A stretch of 64,000 bases of DNA from Candidatus Endomicrobiellum agilis (GTDB taxonomy: Bacteria > Elusimicrobiota > Endomicrobiia > Endomicrobiales > Endomicrobiaceae): NCBI GenBank assembly GCA_020328155.1, contig JAIXMX010000007.1:1-64000 (forward strand), in the 5' to 3' direction. This document shows positions 34,535 through 43,858 of this stretch, in pieces. Under the pieces are notes generated by a model. It saw only the letters and a program-made list of their open reading frames with translations. It was not told the origin of the DNA and did no database searches. Within the stretch, counting starts at the first letter, position 1. Each line of letters opens with the position of its first letter. Both the position numbers and the translations under genes were made by a program.

Positions 34535-36607
34535 TCATTCTAAAGCCGCTTTAACGCTCAAATTTATTCTTCCTTGATTATCAATTTCAATCACTTTGAC
34601 TTTAACTTCGTCGCCTTCTTTTAAGAAATCCTCAACTTTTTTTACGTGCTGAGTTGAAAGCTGCGAAATGTGTATTAATCCCTCTTTGCCGGGCAAAATC
34701 TCGGCAAAAGCACCGAATGCCATTATTTTTGTAACTTTGCCTTTGTAAATTTTCCCGACTTCGGCTTCGGCAACCAGACACTCAACATATTCTTTTGCAG
34801 ACTCAACGCCGTCAGGCTCTGTTCCCGAAATAAAAACTCTACCGGTTTCTTCAATATCTATTTTAACGTTATTATCTTCCTGTATCTTTCTTATGTTTTT
34901 CCCGCCGGGACCTATAAGCCCGCCTATTTTATTTTGAGGTATCGTCAAACTTATTATGCGAGGCGCATAATCCGAAAGCTTATTTTTAGGAACTGAAACT
35001 GCCATATCCATCATATCCAATATAAAAAATCTAGCGTGTCTTGCCTGTTCCAGAGCCTGAGCTATGATTTCAGTCGTGAGTCCAAAAATTTTTATATCCA
35101 TCTGAAGAGCGGTAATGCCTTTTCTTGTACCCGCAACTTTAAAATCCATATCTCCAAGATGATCTTCCATTCCCGCAATATCTGTTAAGATAACATAATT
35201 GTCGCCTTCTTTCATAAGTCCCATGGCAACGCCGGCGCAGCTTGATTTCACAGGCACTCCTGCATTAAATAAAGCAAGAGAACCTCCGCAAACCGAAGCC
35301 ATTGACGAAGAACCGTTTGACTCCAATATATCCGACACCAGTCTTATGGTATAACTAAAATCCTCTTCGCTTGGCAAAAGCGGACTTAAAGCTCTTTTAG
35401 CTAAATTTCCGTGTCCTATCTCTCTTCTGCTCGTGCTTCTTTCACTTTTAGGCTCGCCCGTCGCAAAACCAGGGAAATTATAGTGAAGCATAAAGCGATC
35501 TTTATACTCGCCCGTAATATCATCCACAATCTGCATATCGCCCGGAGTCCCAAGCGTCACGGCTACTAAAGCCTGCGTCTGACCTCTCGTAAATAAACTC
35601 GAACCGTGAACTCTAGGAAGCACGTCGGTTTCGCAAGTTATCGGTCTTATCTCTTTAAAATCGCGTCCGTCGGTGCGAACTTTTTTATTTAAAACAAGCT
35701 CTCTTGCCTTTTTATAGAAAATATCTTCTAATATCGCATCTATATCCGACGATAATTCTTCTGGATACTTTTCGATAAGTCTTGTCGATATGTCTTTTTT
35801 AAACGAATCCCAGAAAAATTCTCTCTCTCCCTTTTCTTTAATCATAACGCTCGCTTCAGCTTTTGAAACCGCTTCAGCTTCAATGTCAGCTTTAAGTAAC
35901 GGATTATACTGTGGCTGCTCAACTACAATTCTTGTTTTTACAGGAAGCGTTTTCTGAACTAAACATATTCCTCTTATTGTCTCTCTTGCGAGATTTAAAG
36001 CTTCAAGCATTTCAGCTTCCAAAAGTTCACGCGCGCCTGCCTCAACCATTGTCAAGGCTTCCTCAGTTCCGCTGACAATTAAATCCAAATCGCTCGATTC
36101 CTGTTCATTAATTAGCGGATATACAATAAGCTGTCCGTTTATTCTGCCCACTCTCACAGAAGCTATAGGCGTCGTAAAAGGTAAATCGGAAGTATATAAC
36201 GCAACAGAAGCACCCAAAATAGCCGCTATTTCAGAATCATTTTCTCCGTCGTGCGAAAGGACAATGGCGGATATCTGCGTATCGTTTCTCCAATACTCGG
36301 GGAAAAGAGGTCTGATACTCCTATCTATAAGCCTGCTTACCAATATTTCTTTTTCTCTCGGTCTGGCTTCTCTTTTAAAGAAACCGCCCGGTATTTTGCC
36401 GACTGCATAAGTTCTTTCTCTGTAATCTACCGTTAAAGGCATAAAATCTATGTCGCGTTTAGGTTCTTTTAGAGCAACCGCCGTAACCAAAACCACTGTA
36501 TCTCCGACCCGCACAGTGCATGAACCGCTTGCCTGTTTTGCAACTTTACCAGACTCAATAATAAATTTCTTTTCGCCAACATCTATCTCTTTTCTAAAAT
36601 ACTCCAC
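34535..36607 (-). CDS. pnp: polynucleotide phosphorylase
   Basis: 3'-5' phosphorolytic exoribonuclease of the RNA degradosome. It has 690 residues: RNase PH-like domain 1, helical linker, RNase PH-like domain 2, KH domain (about 550-610, GGLIGPGGKNIRKIQE) and S1 domain (about 618-690). The RREIGHGNLAKRAL and MDFKVAGTRKGITALQMDIK blocks are present. It follows rpsO after 114 bases, the classical rpsO-pnp operon. Confidence 0.97.
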   Translation of the reverse strand: MEYFRKEIDVGEKKFIIESGKVAKQASGSCTVRVGDTVVLVTAVALKEPKRDIDFMPLTVDYRERTYAVGKIPGGFFKREARPREKEILVSRLIDRSIRPLFPEYWRNDTQISAIVLSHDGENDSEIAAILGASVALYTSDLPFTTPIASVRVGRINGQLIVYPLINEQESSDLDLIVSGTEEALTMVEAGARELLEAEMLEALNLARETIRGICLVQKTLPVKTRIVVEQPQYNPLLKADIEAEAVSKAEASVMIKEKGEREFFWDSFKKDISTRLIEKYPEELSSDIDAILEDIFYKKARELVLNKKVRTDGRDFKEIRPITCETDVLPRVHGSSLFTRGQTQALVAVTLGTPGDMQIVDDITGEYKDRFMLHYNFPGFATGEPKSERSTSRREIGHGNLAKRALSPLLPSEEDFSYTIRLVSDILESNGSSSMASVCGGSLALFNAGVPVKSSCAGVAMGLMKEGDNYVILTDIAGMEDHLGDMDFKVAGTRKGITALQMDIKIFGLTTEIIAQALEQARHARFFILDMMDMAVSVPKNKLSDYAPRIISLTIPQNKIGGLIGPGGKNIRKIQEDNNVKIDIEETGRVFISGTEPDGVESAKEYVECLVAEAEVGKIYKGKVTKIMAFGAFAEILPGKEGLIHISQLSTQHVKKVEDFLKEGDEVKVKVIEIDNQGRINLSVKAALE

Positions 36608-36721
36608 TTTTAACTCCGCATCACCCGCATATTCTCTACAAAAGATTCAAACAAACGCTTTGCTCGAAATATCTATAAAAGCGTTTCCTTGCATCCTTTG
36701 TAGTTTTGTCGGATCCTATTT

Positions 36722-36982
36722 TTACTTCCTAAGGTATAACCTTTTAATCAATGAAGAATAACTGTCTTTGTTATGTTTCTTAATATAATCCAATAATTTT
36801 CTTCTCTGCCCTATCATTTTAAGAAACCCTACTCTAGAAGCAAAATCTTTTGGAAATTTCTGAAAATGATCCGAAAGATCTTTAATCCTCGTAGTAAGAA
36901 GAGCGATCTGAACTTCGGAAGAACCTGTATCGGTTGCATGTATTCCAAACTGTTTAACCACCGTTTTTTTTTCAAATGCCAT
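36722..36982 (-). CDS. rpsO: ribosomal protein uS15
   Basis: Binds 16S rRNA early in 30S assembly. It has 86 residues, slightly short of the usual 88-89. DTGSSEVQIALLTTRI and the C-terminal GQRRKLLDYI block are typical. GAGGGG precedes the ATG. It has its own promoter about 30 bases upstream and leads into pnp. Confidence 0.97.
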   Translation of the reverse strand: MAFEKKTVVKQFGIHATDTGSSEVQIALLTTRIKDLSDHFQKFPKDFASRVGFLKMIGQRRKLLDYIKKHNKDSYSSLIKRLYLRK

Positions 36983-37016
36983 TTTATGACCCCTCGCTTT
37001 TACGCATTTTCTAGGA

Positions 37017-37045
37017 ATTATACCAAATATTTTATCTTCCGTCCA
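37017..37045 (-). promoter_or_regulatory. promoter of rpsO-pnp
   Basis: TGGACG (37045-37040), 17 bases, TATAAT (37022-37017) on the minus strand. The predicted start near 37010 gives a leader of about 28 bases. The -10 box overlaps the stop of an upstream decayed reading frame. Confidence 0.6.
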
Positions 37046-37230
37046 GCTTCATTACGAGGTTTCTTATATAAATCAGTGGCGTTTTTTTCCATTACTTCAA
37101 TGCATTCTTTGTTCACCGCCGCGATGCTGGCTTTCAAAAGTGCGGATAGTTCCTCGTTTTTTGCACTATCAAGTCCTCTTCTTGGTTGCCCTCTCCAAAT
37201 TTCTTATCATCAGTCCGTCTTTCTCTCCCT
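37018..37230 (-). pseudogene. decayed coding remnant upstream of rpsO
   Basis: A clean reading from about 37176 to the TAA at 37018 gives GLDSAKNEELSALLKASIAA and VNKECIEVMEKNATDLYKK, amphipathic and coding-like, but it has no start. The preceding 50 bases read only in other frames. Unrecognised; it lies in the same direction as the small ORF and lipoprotein remnant just upstream, so it may belong with them. Confidence 0.4.
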
Positions 37231-37233
37231 TTT

Positions 37234-37431
37234 TTAATATCCGAGTCTGCCTAGTATCCAATTTTTCGGTCTTTCCAAATACTCTTCTAGTTTCCACTTT
37301 TTATTTAACTGGCATAATATCGCGAGCATCATCGCCGCTCCACTTAGTTTAGCACGGTGCTTTTCTTCGCTCGCGCAGCAACTCCGCGCGAATAAAGACA
37401 TCCCCGCGGACTCAAGCCACGAGAATCTCAT
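37234..37431 (-). CDS. small unknown protein, ATGA-coupled to a lipoprotein gene
   Basis: It has 65 residues: MRFSWLESAGMSLFARSCC..., a short hydrophobic patch around GAAMMLAILC and a basic Trp-containing C-terminus (RPKNWILGRLGY). Its ATG overlaps the TGA of the lipoprotein frame upstream (ATGA), so it would be translationally coupled. I do not recognise it. The frame is open further upstream to 37491, but that part lies over the lipoprotein. It may no longer be translated, because the upstream gene is frameshifted. Confidence 0.4.
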   Translation of the reverse strand: MRFSWLESAGMSLFARSCCASEEKHRAKLSGAAMMLAILCQLNKKWKLEEYLERPKNWILGRLGY

Positions 37432-37702
37432 GTGTTTCTCTTCTTTGTTTTTTTGGTGCATCTCCCTAATTTCGGTTTCGTTTTTTTGCACATCTCTCTC
37501 AGCTCGGCGAGCAGACCTGCCGACTGGGCGTCGCTCAACTGCAAATTTTGCGCGATAAGCGGCTGTATGGGTCCTTCATGCTGAAACTCTAGACTCTCCT
37601 CGTATTTCAGCTGAGCAACTCCCCCGAATAATTGTGAGTTACGGGCTGTTTTTGGCAATCCAGCAAACTTAATACCAATAATCCCGCAATAATCTTTTTC
37701 AT
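37428..37702 (-). pseudogene. small lipoprotein, frameshifted in a G-run
   Basis: From the ATG at 37702 it reads MKKIIAGLLVLSLLDCQKQP with lipobox LLDC, then stops at a TGA. One base after a GGGGG run restores a 75-residue frame (GGVAQLKYEESLEF, LSDAQSAGLLAELREMCKKT) ending in a Lys/Thr-rich basic tail with TGA at 37428. A single extra G would rebuild a lipoprotein of about 90 residues. This could be simple decay, a phase-variable G-tract or ribosomal slippage. Unknown function. Confidence 0.6.
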
Positions 37703-37883
37703 TCGTCTTTTATCTCATTTATTTTTATTATCATCTTGTCGATTAGGTCTAGTATCCGCGAGTTCTCAGATTTCTCTCTATACTTCTCATACTCCGTTAT
37801 TTTACACCTTTAAAATCTACAGATATTCAGAGCAGCAGTTTTTACCCTCTCCTTGCACTAATTACGCTGTCCGTCTTATATAT

Positions 37884-40800
37884 TTACAGACTAATACATT
37901 TTTCAATATTCTGAAGTTCATTGTATGAATCGTACGCCCTCAAATAAGCCATTGCTTTTTCGAGATTCGTCAAAATGGAGCATCCACACTTGACGGCTAT
38001 TTTTCTTATCTCTGAATTATTATGAAGTTCGTCAACGCTTAAATTTTTATTTATATTTATTACGAAATCAACTTTCCCGTCAATTATAATATCCACCGCA
38101 CGCGGACTGCGATTCCAGTGAACGGTATTTACGCTATAACCTCTGTCCTCAAGATATTTCGCAGATCCTTTTGTCGCATAAACCGGAACGCCGAGTTTAT
38201 AGAGGTTATCCATAACTTCCATAAATTTAACTTTATCTTTTTCTCTACCTGTGCTCAAAAGGATTCCTTTTTTTGGTTTTCTTATCTGAGTGGCTTCCAT
38301 AGAAAGATACATTGCATGATTAAATTTTTCGCCTAAACAGCCCACTTCGCCGGTAGATGCCATTTCTACACCGACAACCGGATCCGCCCCGTCCAATCTC
38401 TGAAAACTAAACATCGAAGCTTTAACTCCGACATACGGGATCTCGCTTTCATCGATTAAAATCTTCTTCACTTTCTCGTCGTTCATTACTTTACACGCAA
38501 GCTCGGCAAAATTTACACCCGAAACTTTAGAAATGAACGGGAACGACCTTGAAGCTCTCGCGTTGCATTCAATAACTTTAACATCGTTGTCTTTAGCTAT
38601 AAACTGTATATTAAAAGGACCGTTTAAATCAAGTCCCTTGACTATTTTTCTCACTATGTCTTTTATAACGTTTACCGTGCGGGCGTATATTTTCTGCGCA
38701 GGAAATACCATTGTAGCATCTCCGCTATGCACACCGGCGTTTTCAATATGTTCGCTTACGAGAGAAAGAATGACTTCTCCGCCTTTCGCGACTCCGTCGC
38801 ATTCTATCTCTTTTGCATCAAGAATGAACTTTGAAATAACAACTGGAAAATCAACGGAAATATCTTTCGTAAGAGATAAATAATAATCTAAACTCTGCTT
38901 GTCGCTTGCAACGTTCATAAGAGTTCCGGAAAGAACAAAACTCGGACGAATTAAAACAGGAAATCCGACTTTCTTTATAAACTCCTCAATATCGTCAAGA
39001 GAAACGGCAGAGGTCCATTCCGGCTGATCTATGCCGAGTTTATCAAGCATAGCGGAAAACTTCTCTCTGTCTTCGGCAGCGTCGACACTCTTTTGACTGT
39101 GTCCTAAAATATTTACCTTCGCTTCGCTTAGAGGCTGGATCAAATTGTTAGGATTCTGTCCGCCCATGCAGGCGATAACACCTTTGGGTGTTTCAATATC
39201 TATAATATCCAACACTCTTTCGAATGACAGCTCTTCAAAATAAAGCCTGTCTGAAGCGCTGTAGTCCGTCGACACTGTTTCTGGATTGCAGTTAATTATA
39301 ACGCTGTCATTTTTCTTATTTTTAAAATAACTGCTGGTCATGACGGAACACCAGTCAAACTCCAGACTGCTCCCTATGCGGTAGCTTCCGCTTCCCAGAG
39401 TTATAATGCTCTTTTCATTTTTCTTCGAAGACATATCGCTGTGTATTCCGTCATAGGTCAGATATAAATAATTAGATTTTGTGGGATATTCGGACGATGT
39501 TGTATCTATCTGTTTTACGACAGGCAAAATTCCGAGTTTTTTTCTCAACTTTCTTACGGCAAAAGACAAGCTTCTTATCTCTTTTATACTGAGTTTTATT
39601 TTACTGTTAAGACATGCCGAGAGATATATTTTTGTAAGCTGAAAATCGGAAAAGCCCATCGATTTCAAACGCTGCATACGGTCTTTCGGAATCTGTTTAT
39701 AGGCGTCATATAATTCCTGAGCCGCAACGATATCCTTTTTTACCTTCGTTTCAAAGAAACTAAGCAGTTCCGTCTCGATATTTGCGAGATAAAGAATATG
39801 CGACAAGAACCAGTAATCTATTTTTGTCTTTTCATACGCATACTCAAGAGTTTTTCCTCTTTTGAACGTCTCATAAATCGCAAAAACCCTCAAATTTGTC
39901 GGCGACAGAAGTTCTTTCTCAATATCCTCGTCGGAGGCATCTTTGAAAACGTTTACTGTTATGCCGTCTTCATTCTCGTTTACCATTCTCAAAGCTTTCT
40001 GCATAACTTCGCAGAAATTTCTTCCTATAGCCATAACTTCGCCGACAGATTTCATCTGCGTTCCAAGATTTTTTGAAACTCCGCTGAATTTGTTTAAATC
40101 CCAGCGCGGAACTTTTAAAGTAACATAATCAAGCGACGGTTCGTAAAACGCCGAAGTAGTTCCCGTAACGGGATTTTTAAGATCAAGCAAATCAAACCCT
40201 ATCACTATCTTTGCGGCTATATATGCAATAGGATATCCGGTAGCTTTGCTTGCCAAAGCGCTTGAACGCGATAACCTCGCATTGATTTCAATGACATAAA
40301 AACCGTAATCGTTTGGATTTAAAGCATACTGCACATTACATTCGCCGACAATACCTACGCTATGGGCAATCTTAATCGCCATATCTCTCAACATATTGTT
40401 TTCAATATTGTTTATAGTCTGGCAAGGAGCGATAACTATGGAATCACCCGTGTGTATTCCCATAGGATCAAAATTCTCCATATTGCATATCGTTATGGTA
40501 TTTCCTGTTTTATCGCGCATAACTTCATACTCTATTTCTTTCCAGCCGTGCAGAGATTTTTCAATTAAAACCTGCGGAGAACTCATAAGCGCTGCCTGCG
40601 TAAGTTTCTTCAATTCGGCGGCGGTTTTCGCAAAACCGCTGCCAAGTCCGCCGAGAGCAAACGCAGACCTTGTTATAACGGGATAGCCGATTTGTTCCGC
40701 AGTTTCCAAAGCTTCCTTTACAGTAGAAACAGCATGACTTTTTGCTATAGGCGCATCTATAGACTTCATTTTTTGGGCAAAAAGCTCTCTGTCTTCGGAC

Positions 40801-41195
40801 ATCTCAAGAGCGCTAACTTGAGTCCCTAAAACTTTCACGCCGTATTTTTTTAAAACTCCGCTTTTTTCCAACGCTATAACGCAGTTCAAAGACGTCTGTC
40901 CGCCGAAACTCGAGATGATTGCGGCAGGCTTTTCAATTTTAATAATTTTTTCCACCCAAAAAGGAGTGATGGGATACAAATAAACTTTTTTGTTTACACC
41001 CCTGTTAGTCTGAACGGAAGCAATATTGGGATTAATGATAATAACGTCAAGTCCTTCTTCTTCCAAAGCTTTTACAGCCTGCGAACCCGAATAATCAAAT
41101 TCCCCAGCCTGTCCTATAGACAAAGCGCCAGAACCCAAAAGAATTACTTTTTGTTTTTTTTCGCCTTTAGGCAGTAAAAAATCTAAAATTGGCAT
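37884..41195 (-). CDS. carB: carbamoyl-phosphate synthase large subunit
   Basis: Makes carbamoyl phosphate for pyrimidines and arginine, using ammonia from CarA. It has 1103 residues: two homologous ATP-grasp halves (carboxyphosphate and carbamate sites), an oligomerisation region and a C-terminal MGS-like allosteric domain (about 960-1080). The LGSGALSIGQAGEFDYSGSQ start of half one and LGSGSYRIGSSLEFDWCSV of half two are clear. An ATPase gene separates it from carA, unlike the usual carAB pairing. Confidence 0.97.
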   Translation of the reverse strand: MPILDFLLPKGEKKQKVILLGSGALSIGQAGEFDYSGSQAVKALEEEGLDVIIINPNIASVQTNRGVNKKVYLYPITPFWVEKIIKIEKPAAIISSFGGQTSLNCVIALEKSGVLKKYGVKVLGTQVSALEMSEDRELFAQKMKSIDAPIAKSHAVSTVKEALETAEQIGYPVITRSAFALGGLGSGFAKTAAELKKLTQAALMSSPQVLIEKSLHGWKEIEYEVMRDKTGNTITICNMENFDPMGIHTGDSIVIAPCQTINNIENNMLRDMAIKIAHSVGIVGECNVQYALNPNDYGFYVIEINARLSRSSALASKATGYPIAYIAAKIVIGFDLLDLKNPVTGTTSAFYEPSLDYVTLKVPRWDLNKFSGVSKNLGTQMKSVGEVMAIGRNFCEVMQKALRMVNENEDGITVNVFKDASDEDIEKELLSPTNLRVFAIYETFKRGKTLEYAYEKTKIDYWFLSHILYLANIETELLSFFETKVKKDIVAAQELYDAYKQIPKDRMQRLKSMGFSDFQLTKIYLSACLNSKIKLSIKEIRSLSFAVRKLRKKLGILPVVKQIDTTSSEYPTKSNYLYLTYDGIHSDMSSKKNEKSIITLGSGSYRIGSSLEFDWCSVMTSSYFKNKKNDSVIINCNPETVSTDYSASDRLYFEELSFERVLDIIDIETPKGVIACMGGQNPNNLIQPLSEAKVNILGHSQKSVDAAEDREKFSAMLDKLGIDQPEWTSAVSLDDIEEFIKKVGFPVLIRPSFVLSGTLMNVASDKQSLDYYLSLTKDISVDFPVVISKFILDAKEIECDGVAKGGEVILSLVSEHIENAGVHSGDATMVFPAQKIYARTVNVIKDIVRKIVKGLDLNGPFNIQFIAKDNDVKVIECNARASRSFPFISKVSGVNFAELACKVMNDEKVKKILIDESEIPYVGVKASMFSFQRLDGADPVVGVEMASTGEVGCLGEKFNHAMYLSMEATQIRKPKKGILLSTGREKDKVKFMEVMDNLYKLGVPVYATKGSAKYLEDRGYSVNTVHWNRSPRAVDIIIDGKVDFVININKNLSVDELHNNSEIRKIAVKCGCSILTNLEKAMAYLRAYDSYNELQNIEKCISL

Positions 41196-41219
41196 ATTTT
41201 TCCTCTTCGTATCAATTAT

Positions 41220-43214
41220 TCAGTCTTTCCTAATTATCTGTATTATCCGTTTTATTTTGTCAAAGATTAAATTGAAATTTGAAAAATCAAAGTCTTCTAT
41301 AAATTCGGCATTATTTGTCACAAGACTGGCAAATTCTCCTTTTGATAATGCAATCGAATCAGCATGCTTTAAATCCTTGTTTTTGTAAACCTTTTCATCC
41401 ATTACCCCATTTTTTTCAATTTTATTTTTCAACGAGGCGGTATTTGTCTGAAATTTCCCGTTTTTACTATTCCCTGACTCATAAAATTCATCTCCAAGAA
41501 ATAATCTTCTGCCGTTTTCATCTTCTTTGCATAGATCTTCTTTGCGAAAGTAGTGTTCTATGCTGATTGAATCTCCATAACACTGATCTGCAAACGGAAT
41601 ACAAAAAGCATACACCTCATCTGAATATTTTTTGTATTCATTATCATCTTTTTCAATATCTTTGACAATTTCATCATTATCTCTGTCAAAAATTCCTATT
41701 ATTTTTCTCCCTGGTTTAATTTTTGAAACATACTTCAACAACTTTCTTAATTCAACATCTCCGCCACTGTCTTTGCTGTCTTTGCTGTCTTTGCGTTCAG
41801 AAAAATCAATATCACAATCTTCAATCCCCAATACTTCCTTCGCTTTCTTTAGATACATCACATCAGTTTTACCTTCAGTGAGTATAAGAGGCTTGTTGGC
41901 AGAATTTATTTCATTTTTCAAAGAATCATATTCTTCTTTAAATCTCTCATTTTCACTGATCATCATTTTATACACTTCGTTATAAAGTTCGCTAGCTGAC
42001 GGATTGTTGGAAATCCCAAAATTATCAAGATCAACTATTTTAGTTCGTTCTTTAACTACTTCCGCCAAACCCATATTTAAAAATGGAGAATGAGAACTCA
42101 AAATAAACTGCACATTGGGAAAAAGCTTAAACAATTCAGGCAAGACTTCTTTTTGAAGTTTAATATGCAAATGTTTATCAACTTCGTCGATCAATACAAT
42201 TCCCGTAATATCGCTTAACGGCATATTATTTTTGTTATTATCCGCTTGTCTAAGAATTTCTCCGAACAAACAAAACATTGCGGCTTCGCCGGAAGAAAGA
42301 TCGAAAATTGTCGGATAAACAACATTATTTATTTTTTTATTTGGGTCTTCATTTAGTTTTTTAATACCAATACGAGCGCCTTTTAAATTTCTTTGACCTA
42401 CGTTAAATTCAACTTTTCCAAACCCTTTAGAGACAAGTGCCCGCGTAATTATTTTATTTATTTCGCCGAGTAAATTGTTTTCGCTAGGATTTTTATCATT
42501 TTTACCATAACCCTGCTGACGACTATCTAAGACAACATCCATAATCCAATTAGCAAGCTGCGGCAAACCCGTTATAACTTCAATCGGATTATTTAAATCC
42601 GAAGAAAATACCCTCTCTTTTTCAAAACTCAAGTTGATTTTATAAGTATCGTTGAGATAGCCCGGAGTTTCATATCTATAAGAAGGAAAATAAGTAACAA
42701 TATTATTTCTGAATATTTTTTCAGCTTTATTTTCATCAAAATTAGGCCAAATATATTTTGTACAGCTATATTGCTTTAATTGTCTTTTAATTGCGTCAAG
42801 AGGTATTTTATCTTTTAACTGTATAGCTTCATCATATTGACCCTGATTATAGTTTTTCACCATACCCCGAATGTCGACAATATCAATATAATCAATGCAG
42901 CCTTCAGGAGTTTGAAATCTTATATACACAAAAGACGGTTGATTTGCGCTCATGTTATAAACATTTGAAGCTACTCGATAATATTTTTTATCTTTAACTT
43001 CGCTCCCAAAATGCTTTTTTGCCATTTCATACCAAGCGTCAACAATATATGACAGCAGCGTTGTTTTACCTCTTCCGTTTGCAGCAGATAAAACAATAAT
43101 TTCATTTTCATTGAAATCTAAGTTCAAGGTATCAGTTTCATTTTCATTGAAAGGATTCGAGCTACCGAAAGGCGCTCTATTTTTAATAATGATTTTTTCC
43201 ACGTACATTTTCAT
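41220..43214 (-). CDS. OLD-family ATPase/TOPRIM protein, candidate phage defence
   Basis: It has 664 residues: an N-terminal ABC-type ATPase with Walker A SAANGRGKTT (43-52), signature-like LSSGEAAMFC (near 305) and Walker B GIVLIDEVDKHLHI (near 350) with SSHSPF after it, then a TOPRIM domain from about 440 with EGKTD (near 447) and FDRDNDE (near 509), the acidic metal ligands of OLD nucleases. OLD proteins cut DNA and several act against phages. A 9-base repeat encodes KDSKDSKDS before the TOPRIM acidic motif. No UvrD-like GajB partner is beside it. It sits between carA and carB in the same direction. Confidence 0.85.
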   Translation of the reverse strand: MKMYVEKIIIKNRAPFGSSNPFNENETDTLNLDFNENEIIVLSAANGRGKTTLLSYIVDAWYEMAKKHFGSEVKDKKYYRVASNVYNMSANQPSFVYIRFQTPEGCIDYIDIVDIRGMVKNYNQGQYDEAIQLKDKIPLDAIKRQLKQYSCTKYIWPNFDENKAEKIFRNNIVTYFPSYRYETPGYLNDTYKINLSFEKERVFSSDLNNPIEVITGLPQLANWIMDVVLDSRQQGYGKNDKNPSENNLLGEINKIITRALVSKGFGKVEFNVGQRNLKGARIGIKKLNEDPNKKINNVVYPTIFDLSSGEAAMFCLFGEILRQADNNKNNMPLSDITGIVLIDEVDKHLHIKLQKEVLPELFKLFPNVQFILSSHSPFLNMGLAEVVKERTKIVDLDNFGISNNPSASELYNEVYKMMISENERFKEEYDSLKNEINSANKPLILTEGKTDVMYLKKAKEVLGIEDCDIDFSERKDSKDSKDSGGDVELRKLLKYVSKIKPGRKIIGIFDRDNDEIVKDIEKDDNEYKKYSDEVYAFCIPFADQCYGDSISIEHYFRKEDLCKEDENGRRLFLGDEFYESGNSKNGKFQTNTASLKNKIEKNGVMDEKVYKNKDLKHADSIALSKGEFASLVTNNAEFIEDFDFSNFNLIFDKIKRIIQIIRKD

Positions 43215-43858
43215 TTTATCTTAAATCCATGCCTTAACACCGTTTAAATTTCCATTAATTATATATTTCAACTAAACAATAGCAGAATTCCGATTGTCTG
43301 TAGAATAGACACTGCGCTCTCCTTTTAAATATTGTGAAGAGCGGCATGCCGAACCATATTCTGGCGGCATGAAAACCATATCGTACCAGTGTCCGAGTTC
43401 GCGTGCTTCGTATCCTTTAAATCTGGAGCGGGTAATCGCGTAGAAGAAGAAATACGTTGCCCGCGCGTAAGGTAGGCACTGTTAAAAAGAAAGTGCAAAC
43501 AAGCGGAAACTTTACCCCGCCGCTTTACAACAGAAACAAACGCTGTTTATACTTAAATATTATAAAATTTTTTCGTTAAGGAACTAATATCAACAAAAAA
43601 TGAAATATTTTTGTTCCCTTTTCATCTATCGATTAATCTCCTATAAATGGAGAAACATTTTTTGTTTATTGCCGTCTTCGGATATTATCTCTAAAACTCT
43701 ATCCAAATTTCCAGCTACAGCGCTCGCGGAGACAACAGCTTCAGTATTTGCTAAACTTTCCGCATTAAGCACTCTATACTTATTGCCGCTCTTTCCAAAA
43801 TAAACCGTTTACAACAGTAAAACTATTTCGAAAAATGACAGTCAAAATAATTATAACA
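43215..43858 (-). other. 644-base gap with a coding-like remnant at 43641-43811
   Basis: Between the ATPase gene and carA. One minus-strand stretch (about 43811-43641) reads VYFGKSGNKYRVLNAESLAN, TEAVVSASAVAGNLDRVLEI and ISEDGNKQKMFLHL before a TAG, but lacks a start. It looks like the tail of a lost gene that I cannot identify. The rest shows nothing recognisable. It may mark the insertion that separated carA from carB. Confidence 0.4.
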
